64,000 bases of DNA from contig DIWE01000038.1 in NCBI GenBank assembly GCA_002423435.1, forward strand, positions 174,216-238,215, given 5' to 3'. The DNA is from Clostridiales bacterium UBA6114 (GTDB lineage Bacteria; Bacillota; Clostridia; Oscillospirales; Butyricicoccaceae). The notes under the pieces were generated by a model, which had not been told where the DNA came from, did not search any database, and was given only the letters and a program-made list of their open reading frames with translations. Positions 40,775 to 49,230 of this stretch are shown here, in pieces; the first letter of the stretch is position 1; each line of letters begins with the position of its first letter. The position numbers were made by a program, and so were the translations under genes.

Positions 40775-41517
40775 ATGGATAAGTTTCCTTTGTTATTTTC
40801 TTTTCCTGCATAGTAATTACATACCTCTTGCCCCGGCCCGATCATCTGTATCTGGCCGTGTTCAATCCACATCACCCGGTCACACAACTCCTGGATCTGC
40901 ATAAGATTATGGCTAACTAGAAGTACAGTAGTACCTCCGGACATAAGTTCCATCATCCGGTCCTGACTTTTTTTCTGAAAGTCCGCGTCGCCTACGGCTA
41001 AAATTTCGTCTGCAATGAGCACATCCGGCTTCACAACTGTGGCTATAGAAAATGCAAGCCGCATTACCATACCGGAGGAGTAGTTTCGCAGAGGCACCTC
41101 TATAAAATCTCCTAACTCGGAAAAAGCTACAATCTCTTGATATTTTTCCTTCAAAAAAGCCTCAGAATACCCAAGAATAGCCCCGTTGAGGAAAATATTT
41201 TCTCTTCCCGTCAGATCATAATCAAAACCGCTGCCCAACTCGAGCATTGGTACCACATTACCTTCGACATCTACCCTGCCATTTGTTGGTTTCAATATGC
41301 CGGAAATCACTTTCAAAAGGGTGCTCTTTCCCGCTCCGTTGTGACCGATGATTCCTATCACCTCGCCCTTTTCAATCTCGAAACTCAGATCCTTTAACGC
41401 CCAGAATTCCTTATAATTTATCTTTCCTCTGAGCATCGCTACGATATATTCTTTTAACCCGGAGACCCGGTCAGCGGGCATCCGGTAGCATAATGACAAA
41501 TTCTCGACATAAATCAT
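40771..41517 (-). CDS. polysaccharide ABC exporter ATPase (Wzt/TagH-like), no C-terminal sugar domain
   Basis: This 248-residue ATPase is of the polysaccharide/teichoic-acid exporter group. The N-terminal LKEYIVAMLRGKINYKEFWALKDLSFEIEKGE is typical of Wzt/TagH. Walker A is GHNGAGKST, the signature is YSSGMVMRLAF, Walker B is VLIADEILAVGD and the H-loop is VSHNL. Many Wzt proteins have a C-terminal domain that recognises the capped glycan; this one ends just after the ATPase domain. The permease partner carries an additional external domain instead. The gene lies between the permease (nine bases) and the coiled-coil methyltransferase (four-base overlap). Confidence 0.9.
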   Translation of the reverse strand: MIYVENLSLCYRMPADRVSGLKEYIVAMLRGKINYKEFWALKDLSFEIEKGEVIGIIGHNGAGKSTLLKVISGILKPTNGRVDVEGNVVPMLELGSGFDYDLTGRENIFLNGAILGYSEAFLKEKYQEIVAFSELGDFIEVPLRNYSSGMVMRLAFSIATVVKPDVLIADEILAVGDADFQKKSQDRMMELMSGGTTVLLVSHNLMQIQELCDRVMWIEHGQIQMIGPGQEVCNYYAGKENNKGNLSI

Positions 41518-41526
41518 CGTTCCACC

Positions 41527-42993
41527 TCACAGGTACAGGACAAACCGGTCTTGGGTCTTTTTAAAAATCCACACGCCGATAAGGAATGGCACTACCGATG
41601 CAATGAAGCATAACAGATAAGCCTTTGGCTCCGGAGATACACCATTAATTAACAGGACACGGAAAATCCTTAGAATATGGTACAGAGGGTTCATCTTATA
41701 CATGGTCATAAGTTTTGCTGGGATGATATTGACGTCATAAAAAATGGGCGTCAGATACATCCATAGCGTACTGACCACGCCCCATAGAAACTGTGTGTCG
41801 CGAAAAAAAACCATAATAGAAGCCAGAATCAATCCCATGCCAAGCGAAAATAAGAATAGGCATAAAATGGGATACGGTAGAAGCAGAAATTTTAGTGTAA
41901 ATCTCGTCCGTGTAATAACGAGCACGATAAACAGCGGTATGAGAGATAAAGTAAGATTAACTAGAGATGATACACTGCGAGAAAACGGATACATATATTT
42001 AGGAACATATACTTTCATGATAAGTGAGGCGTTGCCGGTTATGGAAGAGAGACACATACTCGTCGCTTCACTAAAAAAGTTCCAGCATACAATACCTGTC
42101 AGTAGATAAACCGAAAAGTTTGCAATTGAGCTTCTAAAAAGCGTCGAAAATACAATATACAAAACAAGCATTAACAGCAGCGGGTTAAGAAAGCTCCAGA
42201 ACATTCCCAGTACACTACGCTTATATTTGGTTTTGAAGTCGCGGATTACCAACTGCTTAAGCAAGAACCGGTACACAGAAAAAGCCGCAATGACACGTAG
42301 ACCCATTGTTATTCTGCCCTTTTTCTTACACCAAAGCGTCCATAGCAGAAATGCTGCCAACAGCAACCCAATGGCGCAAATAAAATACCAATAATACTGT
42401 GCCAACTTATAATAACTCGTTCCTTTGACTGACATACATAGTTCACCATCTAAGGCTGCACTGTCCATGTGTACTGGATATTCAGACTCGACTCCGACCT
42501 CAAACTTGCCCGTGTTTATAGAATTGCCGTAATAAAAAGTCACCGCATTTCCGGGTACCCCTCGAGCACAGGTCACAGACAAGGTTAATATGTCTCCCTT
42601 TACAACTTTCACCGGTTCAGGGAATACGACCATCCATTTAGAATTATCTGATAGTCCCGCAGTCTCCAGTTTTTCAGAAACGAGCTTGCCTCCAACTCCA
42701 TCTAAAAGGGACACAGTTAGTGTGTCATTATTGGTTCTGGCATAGGTCGCGCCAAGGAGTGTCACAGAATCTATAGTGTCCATTTCAGCCCTGAATTTCT
42801 GATCAAGGGTCTGTCCCATATATAATTCGCCTGTGACCGCTTTGGGACTAAGCATTTCGGTTACGCTACTACTCTGCCGAAAGCTATCTCCGGCTATAAA
42901 ATAAAAAGCAACCGATAGGACGATATATACCATTATGATAACAATGCAAATTTGGAAGGTACGATTTTTCATACGAATCATCCTGTCAGTCAA
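41527..42993 (-). CDS. polysaccharide ABC exporter permease with extra N-terminal external domain
   Basis: This 488-residue protein is longer than usual Wzm/TagG permeases (about 260-270). Residues about 12-34 are a membrane helix, about 45-190 a beta-rich extracytoplasmic domain with ATYARTNNDTLTVSLLD, and about 195-218 a second helix. The ordinary ABC2 permease follows, starting FLLKQLVIRDFKTKYKRSVLGMFWSFLNPLLLM and ending with PLYHILRIFRVLLING and a six-helix core. The external domain resembles that of the GT-C enzyme at 31412. It could hold or recognise the emerging glycan, replacing the C-terminal sugar domain missing from Wzt. The gene overlaps the upstream glycosyltransferase gene by eight bases. 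Confidence 0.83.
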   Translation of the reverse strand: MTDRMIRMKNRTFQICIVIIMVYIVLSVAFYFIAGDSFRQSSSVTEMLSPKAVTGELYMGQTLDQKFRAEMDTIDSVTLLGATYARTNNDTLTVSLLDGVGGKLVSEKLETAGLSDNSKWMVVFPEPVKVVKGDILTLSVTCARGVPGNAVTFYYGNSINTGKFEVGVESEYPVHMDSAALDGELCMSVKGTSYYKLAQYYWYFICAIGLLLAAFLLWTLWCKKKGRITMGLRVIAAFSVYRFLLKQLVIRDFKTKYKRSVLGMFWSFLNPLLLMLVLYIVFSTLFRSSIANFSVYLLTGIVCWNFFSEATSMCLSSITGNASLIMKVYVPKYMYPFSRSVSSLVNLTLSLIPLFIVLVITRTRFTLKFLLLPYPILCLFLFSLGMGLILASIMVFFRDTQFLWGVVSTLWMYLTPIFYDVNIIPAKLMTMYKMNPLYHILRIFRVLLINGVSPEPKAYLLCFIASVVPFLIGVWIFKKTQDRFVLYL

Positions 42994-44131
42994 ATAACTT
43001 CGCTTTCAGTTTTTTAATCATCACAATCGGGGCCTTCAGCCGATATTTGCTGCATTGAGATAGAATCCACTGGCACCAGTAGTAGATTCGCAGCCGCATG
43101 ATTCCCTGTATGACTATCCGCTCGGATTCAAAACTCAAGATATCGCCCAAGGCTTCTCGTAGTTCAAGCGCTGTGGCCTCCACTGTGAAACGCTCCCGGG
43201 CTTCGGCAAGACAATTGGCTGAAATCGTTTCGCGTAAGTTTTGGTCCTCAATCAATCGGACCAACGCAGCATACCATTCTTCTTTGGTATTCCCGCACAA
43301 GAGGCCGTTTTCCCCATTGCGAACCACCCGCTTATATGGTTCAACGTCTGAATACACACCAACAACGCCATAGCCGATGTATTCGACGAATTTGTTGTAG
43401 TGTTTGCAGGCATGAAACTCCGTATCCGGCATAGGTGCTAGCCCGATTTCCCAATCCAACGATTTCATCGTCCGGAGATACTCTTCATATGAATCGCAAT
43501 ACGGGATATGTTTTAGACCGTACTGATCCACCATTGTCGGCCTAGCTCCGAAAAATTCCACAGAGATTCTGTCGCCGTAATTCTGCAGCAACTTCCCTAT
43601 GGCTCCTGTCAACAGTTCGTCAATGTCCCAACTCCTGTCAACGGATCCAGCAAATCCTATCCTGACCGGGCCGTTCGATGCCCTTTTTATGCCACGCTGT
43701 GCCAACGACGGTTCCTCGACCCACGCAGTTCGGGAGAAAAGCGCACCATATTTCTCCAGCAGCCTAACCGACGGGGAAAGCAAACAATCACAAATCTCCA
43801 TAGCCTCGCGAATATTCTTCTGTGTTTTAAGACAGTTGTAAAACTCCGCGCTGTTAATATACTCCGGTACATTTAACAGATCGTCGTCCAATGCATAGAT
43901 CAGATACCTGCCCGCACTTTTCAGCTTTTTAGCCAGGCTGACTTCCAGATCGCTGTCGGAGCGTACAAAAATTACCACATCTGCCCAGAATGCCAGTTTA
44001 TCGGTAACTCTACCTGACGTGTTCCACCTGTATTCGATCAATCCTTTTTCTCCCAGCCATTCAAACTGGGCATGCCCACACAGGATAGCCGACGGAATGC
44101 GGGCCGGACATAATAGCAGCACATGTGTCAT
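42986..44131 (-). CDS. glycosyltransferase, GT4-like
   Basis: This 381-residue protein is a GT-B fold glycosyltransferase of the GT4/CgeB-like type. The N-terminal half has VLLLCPARIPSA and YLIYALDDDLLNVPEY. The C-terminal donor half has IGFAGSVDRSWD, ISVEFFGARP and GLAPMPDTEFHACKHYNKFVEYIGYGVVGVYSDV, where the Glu in KFVEYIGYG corresponds to the donor-binding E of the family, followed by NGENGLLCGNT. The last 60 residues are basic and may bind the membrane. It overlaps rfbD by four bases and the exporter permease by eight, so it is made with both. It likely adds a sugar, possibly rhamnose, to the growing chain. Confidence 0.8.
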   Translation of the reverse strand: MTHVLLLCPARIPSAILCGHAQFEWLGEKGLIEYRWNTSGRVTDKLAFWADVVIFVRSDSDLEVSLAKKLKSAGRYLIYALDDDLLNVPEYINSAEFYNCLKTQKNIREAMEICDCLLSPSVRLLEKYGALFSRTAWVEEPSLAQRGIKRASNGPVRIGFAGSVDRSWDIDELLTGAIGKLLQNYGDRISVEFFGARPTMVDQYGLKHIPYCDSYEEYLRTMKSLDWEIGLAPMPDTEFHACKHYNKFVEYIGYGVVGVYSDVEPYKRVVRNGENGLLCGNTKEEWYAALVRLIEDQNLRETISANCLAEARERFTVEATALELREALGDILSFESERIVIQGIMRLRIYYWCQWILSQCSKYRLKAPIVMIKKLKAKLFD

Positions 44132-44970
44132 TGGATTTCCTTCAGATATCTTTCCAATGCATCCTGCCAGAGCGGCAACTTATGAAATCCAGCTTTGCCC
44201 AGCTTATCTTTGCTCATACGGGAATTCATCGGCCGGACCGCTCTTGTGGGATATTCACGCGTCGGGATAAAGTTAACCTTTGTATTCATCTCCGAAAGTC
44301 TAAAAATTTCACTTGCAAATTCCGCCCAGGAGCAGATGCCTTCGTTTGTTGCATGGTAGACGCCGTATTTTTCCGTCATTACCATATCGCACAGAAGCGG
44401 TGCGAGATCCGCCGTATAGGTAGGAGATCCAATTTGGTCACAGACCACATTTATTTCTTGCCGCTCTTTCCCGAGCCTCAGCATCGTCTTGACAAAATTA
44501 TTACCATTTTTCCCAAACACCCATGAAATTCTTACAATAAAATATTGGGGGAGGATTTCTTTAACCGCGTTTTCTCCGCCGAGCTTTGTTTTTCCGTATA
44601 CGCTGAGCGGGCCTGTTTCATCCTCCGGTTCATAAAAGCTCTCCCCGGTACCCGGAAATACATAATCGGTGGATGGATACAGCATTTTTGCGCCAATTTC
44701 TTTGCAAGCCTTTGCGATATTGCGCGGTCCTTCCGTATTGACGGCTTCGCAAAGCGCGGCGTTGTCCTCCGCCTTGTCCACCGCCGTATAGGCGCTGCAA
44801 TGGATAACGGCATCCGGACGGTAGCTCGTGATATATTCTTTTACGGCGCTTTCATCCGTGATGTCAAAATCCTCGATATCGACGCCTTTATTTTCAATTC
44901 CTCTTGCATCGAGCACCTTGCATACGTCGTAGCCAAGCTGCCCTTTTACGCCGGTCACCAGTATTTTCAT
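44128..44970 (-). CDS. rfbD: dTDP-4-dehydrorhamnose reductase
   Basis: This 280-residue SDR enzyme makes dTDP-L-rhamnose from dTDP-4-dehydro-L-rhamnose with NAD(P)H, the last step of the pathway. It has ILVTGVKGQLGYDV at the N-terminus, STDYVFPGTGESFYEPEDETGPLSVYGKTKLGGENAV with the catalytic Tyr-x3-Lys, and the C-terminal RAVRPMNSRMSKDKL typical of RmlD. The ATG at 44970 is preferred; a GTG three codons earlier overlaps the stop of rfbB. The four rhamnose genes are in the order A, C, B, D and are tightly coupled. Confidence 0.93.
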   Translation of the reverse strand: MKILVTGVKGQLGYDVCKVLDARGIENKGVDIEDFDITDESAVKEYITSYRPDAVIHCSAYTAVDKAEDNAALCEAVNTEGPRNIAKACKEIGAKMLYPSTDYVFPGTGESFYEPEDETGPLSVYGKTKLGGENAVKEILPQYFIVRISWVFGKNGNNFVKTMLRLGKERQEINVVCDQIGSPTYTADLAPLLCDMVMTEKYGVYHATNEGICSWAEFASEIFRLSEMNTKVNFIPTREYPTRAVRPMNSRMSKDKLGKAGFHKLPLWQDALERYLKEIQ

Positions 44971-44975
44971 TCTTA

Positions 44976-45995
44976 TCACCGGCCCCCATACATTTTTTCA
45001 TAATAGTTTTGATAATCGCCCGCAAGGATGTTCTCCCACCACGGTTTATTCCCCAGATACCATTCTACCGTCATTTTAATTCCGTCGTCAAATTTTGTTT
45101 CAGGTTCCCATCCAAGTTCGTTATAGATCTTTGTGGGATCAATCGCATAGCGCATGTCGTGCCCCGGCCGGTCGGTCACATAGGAAATCAGAGATTCCGG
45201 CTTATTCAGTTCCCGCAGGATCGTTTTTACAACCTCAATGTTCGCCCGCTCATTATGGCCGCCGATATTGTAAATCTCGCCCGGCTTGCCATTATGTATA
45301 ATCAAATCGATGGCGGCGCAGTGGTCCTCCACAAAAAGCCAGTCGCGGACGTTTTCACCCTTGCCGTACACCGGCAGGGGCTTGTCGTTTAAGGCGTTTG
45401 CAATCATCAGCGGAATCAGTTTTTCGGGAAAGTGGTATGGGCCGTAGTTATTGGAACAGCGCGAAATGGTCACGGGCAGCTTAAAAGTCCTGTAATAGGC
45501 CAAAACCAGAAGATCAGCCGCGGCTTTGCTCGCGCTGTAGGGAGAAGACGTATGGATCGGCGTTTCCTCCGTAAAATACAAATCAGGTCTGTCCAGAGGA
45601 AGGTCTCCGTAGACCTCGTCTGTAGAAACCTGATGAAAACGTTTGATTCCATATTTTCGACAGGCGTCCATGAGCGTCTGCGTCCCAAGGATATTCGTAC
45701 GCAAAAAAAGTCCGGGGTCTTCGATCGAACGGTCGACATGGGACTCCGCGGCAAAATTTACGACAATATCGAATTGTTCCTCCTCAAAGAGGGCATTCAC
45801 TGCTCTTGCATCGGCAATGTTCCCCTTTAAAAACCGAAAATTGGGGCAGATCATCGCTTGGCGAAGCGTCGCCAGATTTCCCGCGTAGGTGAGAGCATCT
45901 ATACATGTAAGACGGTAGTCGGGATGCTTTTTTTGCATGCAGTAGATGAAATTGCTTCCGATAAACCCGGCTCCGCCGGTTACCAATATATTCAT
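44976..45995 (-). CDS. rfbB: dTDP-glucose 4,6-dehydratase
   Basis: This 339-residue extended SDR dehydrates dTDP-glucose to dTDP-4-dehydro-6-deoxyglucose, the second step of dTDP-rhamnose synthesis. NAD motif VTGGAGFIGSNFI, FAAESHVDRSIEDP, the catalytic STDEVYGDL (Thr-Asp-Glu) and YSASKAAADLLV (Tyr-x3-Lys) are all present, as are SNNYGPYHFPEKLIP and GENVRDWLFVEDHC. The ATG overlaps the rfbC stop as ATGA. Length and motifs are fully normal. Confidence 0.95.
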   Translation of the reverse strand: MNILVTGGAGFIGSNFIYCMQKKHPDYRLTCIDALTYAGNLATLRQAMICPNFRFLKGNIADARAVNALFEEEQFDIVVNFAAESHVDRSIEDPGLFLRTNILGTQTLMDACRKYGIKRFHQVSTDEVYGDLPLDRPDLYFTEETPIHTSSPYSASKAAADLLVLAYYRTFKLPVTISRCSNNYGPYHFPEKLIPLMIANALNDKPLPVYGKGENVRDWLFVEDHCAAIDLIIHNGKPGEIYNIGGHNERANIEVVKTILRELNKPESLISYVTDRPGHDMRYAIDPTKIYNELGWEPETKFDDGIKMTVEWYLGNKPWWENILAGDYQNYYEKMYGGR

Positions 45996-46558
45996 ATCTT
46001 AACCCCCGGATAAACAAAACTGGCGTCGCTTAAGTCAAGCAGCGGTGCGTTTTTGTCTTTTTCGCTAAGTACCGGCCGGACATCTCCCCAGTCGACGCCG
46101 ATCGACGGATCATCATACCGGATACCTCTGTCGCACTCTTTGGAATAAAATTCGTCGACCTTATACTGGACTTCAACATCCTCCGTCAGCGTCAGAAAAG
46201 CATGGGCAAACCCTTTGGGAATGAACATCTGTTTCTTGTTTTCCGCGCTGAGCCGGGCGGCGACCCATTTTTTATAATTCGGCGAGCCTTTGCGGATATC
46301 GACGGCCACATCCAGAATCGAGCCCCGGGTGCAGCGGACAAGCTTCGTCTGGGCCATGGGCGGATTCTGAAAATGAAGCCCTCTGAGAGTCCCTTTTTGC
46401 GCGGAAAACGAATGGTTGTCCTGCACAAAAGTGACATCAATGCCCTGATCTTTTAATTTTATTTGAGAATAGGTTTCCATAAACCAGCCTCTGTGGTCTC
46501 CGAAAACCTCCGGCTCGATGACATATACGCCGTCAAGCTCCGTCTGGATTACTTTCAC
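45992..46558 (-). CDS. rfbC: dTDP-4-dehydrorhamnose 3,5-epimerase
   Basis: This 188-residue cupin enzyme epimerises dTDP-4-dehydro-6-deoxyglucose at C3 and C5. The catalytic His is in GTLRGLHFQNPP (about residue 62), the Lys in QTKLVRCTRG, and VAVDIRKGSPNYKKW and FIPKGFAHAFLTL follow as in all RmlC proteins. The C-terminus has the usual DPSIGVDW. It lies 16 bases after rfbA and overlaps rfbB by four bases. Confidence 0.95.
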   Translation of the reverse strand: MKVIQTELDGVYVIEPEVFGDHRGWFMETYSQIKLKDQGIDVTFVQDNHSFSAQKGTLRGLHFQNPPMAQTKLVRCTRGSILDVAVDIRKGSPNYKKWVAARLSAENKKQMFIPKGFAHAFLTLTEDVEVQYKVDEFYSKECDRGIRYDDPSIGVDWGDVRPVLSEKDKNAPLLDLSDASFVYPGVKI

Positions 46559-46574
46559 ATTGATCCCTCGTTAG

Positions 46575-47459
46575 TCAATATTGAATCCTATGCTCCGCGA
46601 CCTTTGTAAGGTGGATGCCATAGGGCGATTTCCCATATTTTTTGGCTGCGCATAACAGTTCTTCCTTGCTCAGCCAGCCTTTGATATAGGCGATTTCCTC
46701 CGGCGCTGATATTTTGATGCCTTGTCTTTTTTCAATCATCCGTATGTAATCGGCGGCGTCGACCAGACTGTCCATCGTTCCCGTGTCAAGCCATGCAAAC
46801 CCTCTACCCAATAGCTTTACGTCCAATTCGCCGAGTTCGAGATACATACGATTTAAATCGGTGATTTCGAGTTCCCCGCGGCTGCTCGGCTTTACGTCCT
46901 TTGCAAACCGTGGAGCTCGGTTATCATAAAAATAAAGCCCGGTAATCGCGTAGCTGCTCTTTGGCTTTGCCGGCTTTTCCTCAACCGAAAGAACCTTCCC
47001 GGTTTCATCGAATTCAACGATTCCGAACCGCTCCGGGTCCTCCACATGATATCCGAATACCGTGGCTCTTCCTTTATCTGCACTTTCCACAGCCTCGGTC
47101 AACAATCTGATAAATCCGTTTCCGTAAAAGATATTGTCGCCCAGCACCATTGCACAGGTATCATTGCCGATGAACTCCTCTCCCAAGATAAACGCCTGCG
47201 CAAGACCGTCCGGGGAAGGCTGGACCTTATATGACAGATTGATTCCAAACTGACTGCCCGTCCCCAGAAGCTCACGGAACCTCGGGAGGTCGGACGGTGT
47301 CGAAATAATCAGGATATCCCGAATGCCGGCCAGCATCAAGGTCGAAAGCGGATAATAAATCATCGGTTTATCATAGATCGGCAAAAGCTGCTTGCTTGTG
47401 ACCATGGTAAGCGGATAAAGCCGTGTACCCGCGCCGCCGGCTAACACAATCCCTTTCAA
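46575..47459 (-). CDS. rfbA: glucose-1-phosphate thymidylyltransferase
   Basis: This 294-residue enzyme makes dTDP-glucose from dTTP and glucose-1-phosphate, the first committed step to dTDP-rhamnose. The nucleotide-binding signature GGAGTRLYPLTMVTSKQLLPIYDKPM fills the N-terminus, and MVLGDNIFYG and GRGFAWLDTGTMDSL are further family marks. It lies 12 bases after the first glycosyltransferase gene of the operon. Confidence 0.95.
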   Translation of the reverse strand: MKGIVLAGGAGTRLYPLTMVTSKQLLPIYDKPMIYYPLSTLMLAGIRDILIISTPSDLPRFRELLGTGSQFGINLSYKVQPSPDGLAQAFILGEEFIGNDTCAMVLGDNIFYGNGFIRLLTEAVESADKGRATVFGYHVEDPERFGIVEFDETGKVLSVEEKPAKPKSSYAITGLYFYDNRAPRFAKDVKPSSRGELEITDLNRMYLELGELDVKLLGRGFAWLDTGTMDSLVDAADYIRMIEKRQGIKISAPEEIAYIKGWLSKEELLCAAKKYGKSPYGIHLTKVAEHRIQY

Positions 47460-47471
47460 GTTCTTTTCTCC

Positions 47472-48443
47472 CTATCTTAAAAATTGAATGACCCTGCTAA
47501 ATAATGCTTTCGGAATGAATGGTATCGAGATCTCAAAAAGCGAAGGGGCTTTGCCAAACTCTCTATATTTCCATATCTCTTTTGCATTTTCTATATTTGG
47601 ATGGTTGAAATATTTTTGTCTCGCAGTGACCCAGCTGCTCACATGCTTTATTGTGCCGTTAAATTCTTTATCGTCTCCAATGCGATTTTGCAGAGAGCAT
47701 ATCCTCTTATAAAGAAGTTCTATCCTCAGCCTGTAATAGTCTTCCTTTGTATTCACACCCGCGAGCATGGATGTCTGGTTTGCGCCGTGCTGCCGGTATT
47801 TTACCGTCGAGGTCGGCAGGAAAGCGATTTCTCCCTTTAACGCGCTGAAAAGCGCCAGCCAATGGTCATGCACCATATATTCTTCAAAAGGAATAGCCGC
47901 TTTCGCGGTATCGGTTTTCATAACCATGGCGCAGCCGGTGACAAAATTGTTTACGATCAGTTTTGAGGCTAGATTCGCGCCTTCCCGGAACACGTGCCGC
48001 TTTCGGACTTTTGTAATGCTGTCGGCGATGAATTTGCCGTTTTCGTCGATGATCGAAAGGTCGCTGCAGCAAAGCTCGGCGCCGGTTTCTTCAAGCCTTT
48101 TGACTAACAGCTCGATCTTATTCTCTTCCCAGATATCGTCCTGATCGCAATAAGCGATATATTTCCCGCTTGCCATTGCCGTCAGCCGCTCAAAGGTTTT
48201 GTTCGAGCCCATGTTGATTTCATTCGATACCAGGCGCCAGGAAAATTTTGTGATATGTCCCTGAAACAATTCAGGATCAACCGGGCAGTCGGGGCCGTCG
48301 TCGCAGATCACGAGCTCAAGATTCGGGTACGTTTGGCGATTGAGCGATATAAGCTGCTCTGAAAGCCAGTCCTCTCTGGGATGGTAAACCGCCATCACGA
48401 TCGTGACTAAAGGCGCGCCTTGCGCATTATGCAGGTCGTTCAT
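47472..48443 (-). CDS. glycosyltransferase family 2 (rhamnosyltransferase-like)
   Basis: This 323-residue cytoplasmic GT2 enzyme has VTIVMAVYHPREDWL, VICDDGPD and SGKYIAYCDQDDIWEENKI, whose Asp-x-Asp/DQDD binds the metal and nucleotide sugar, then NFVTGCAMVMKT and VHDHWLALFSA in the acceptor half. This pattern is common in rhamnosyltransferases of Gram-positive bacteria. The start is uncertain: ATG 48443 has GGTG nine bases upstream, while ATG 48458 gives five more residues. Longer frames would start upstream of the predicted promoter. It is the first gene of the operon and directly precedes the rhamnose genes, so it may start or prime the chain. Confidence 0.85.
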   Translation of the reverse strand: MNDLHNAQGAPLVTIVMAVYHPREDWLSEQLISLNRQTYPNLELVICDDGPDCPVDPELFQGHITKFSWRLVSNEINMGSNKTFERLTAMASGKYIAYCDQDDIWEENKIELLVKRLEETGAELCCSDLSIIDENGKFIADSITKVRKRHVFREGANLASKLIVNNFVTGCAMVMKTDTAKAAIPFEEYMVHDHWLALFSALKGEIAFLPTSTVKYRQHGANQTSMLAGVNTKEDYYRLRIELLYKRICSLQNRIGDDKEFNGTIKHVSSWVTARQKYFNHPNIENAKEIWKYREFGKAPSLFEISIPFIPKALFSRVIQFLR

Positions 48444-48492
48444 TCTTTCAATCACCATATATGAATAATATCTCTCGAGCTTTAACTCTATA

Positions 48493-48521
48493 ATTTTACA
48501 ACATAAACCATTTATCGTCAA
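48493..48521 (-). promoter_or_regulatory. promoter of the polysaccharide operon
   Basis: On the minus strand TTGACG (48521-48516) and TAAAAT (48498-48493) are separated by exactly 17 bases. Transcription would start near 48486, about 30-45 bases before the first glycosyltransferase gene. No other good promoter was seen in the next 21 kb on this strand, so this probably drives the whole operon. An inverted repeat, GGGTAAGAG / CTCTTACCC, spans 48654-48747 upstream. Confidence 0.68.
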
Positions 48522-48741
48522 TGTTAAACAAGTAAGATCATGATTCCGAGGATCATTTTTTATCCGGTCTTGCCCTTTGCTTTCATTATTTTTGATCACC
48601 TCTTATGCTTAACCAGTGCACCTCCCGAAAAAAATAGGTTTATACGCTTTACAGGGTAAGAGGTATATGTATATATTGTGGCGATCATGTGACGCCGCTT
48701 CATTACATCGGGCTGTCCGATTTTATCGATAGACCGATCTC

Positions 48742-49230
48742 TTACCCGCCTGGAAATAATGTCATATCATACATTATGCGCACCGCTTTTCGGATCTCCT
48801 TGTAGCTTGTGCAGCGGCAGAGGTTCGACTCGAGCCATTCCTCTATCACATGCTCTTCCGGCATAACCGGGTGCTGGGTTTTGAGCGCGTGGCACACCAC
48901 CAGAAACCCCGAAGTGCAGTAACCGCACTGAAAGGCGTTTGCTTCGACAAAAGCCTTCTGGATATCCGCCGTGCCGCCAAGGCCTTCGACCGTCAAAATC
49001 GCATGGCCCTGCGCTTCGACCGCCAGCATCAGGCAGGATTTTGCGGGCCATCCGTCCACAATGACCGTGCAGGCGCCGCAGTCGCCATTTTTGCAGCCGG
49101 GCTTTGCGCCGGTAAGTCCCAACTGTTCCCGCAGCACGTCCAGCAGCAAATCGGAGGGCCGTACGGCGAGCTCATGCGTCTCCCCGTTTACATTTAACGA
49201 AATTACCGTTTTTCCTTCATATCTCACCAT
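48742..49230 (-). CDS. molybdenum hydroxylase, [2Fe-2S] small subunit
   Basis: This 162-residue subunit of a xanthine dehydrogenase/CO dehydrogenase-type enzyme binds two [2Fe-2S] clusters. The plant-type cluster is formed by C in GAKPGCKNGDCGACTV (about 42-57) with a further Cys in PAKSCLML. The second is formed by FQCGYCTSGFL and SNLCRCTSY (about 100-145). It passes electrons from the molybdenum subunit to the FAD subunit. The gene overlaps the FAD subunit gene by 14 bases. Order on the transcript is large, medium, small. Confidence 0.93.
   Translation of the reverse strand: MVRYEGKTVISLNVNGETHELAVRPSDLLLDVLREQLGLTGAKPGCKNGDCGACTVIVDGWPAKSCLMLAVEAQGHAILTVEGLGGTADIQKAFVEANAFQCGYCTSGFLVVCHALKTQHPVMPEEHVIEEWLESNLCRCTSYKEIRKAVRIMYDMTLFPGG

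Noticed and set aside
48654..48747. GGGTAAGAG / CTCTTACCC inverted repeat considered as a riboswitch or terminator
   Set aside because: The arms are only 9 bp and 76 bases apart, and one arm overlaps the end of a coding gene. No known riboswitch motif was recognised.
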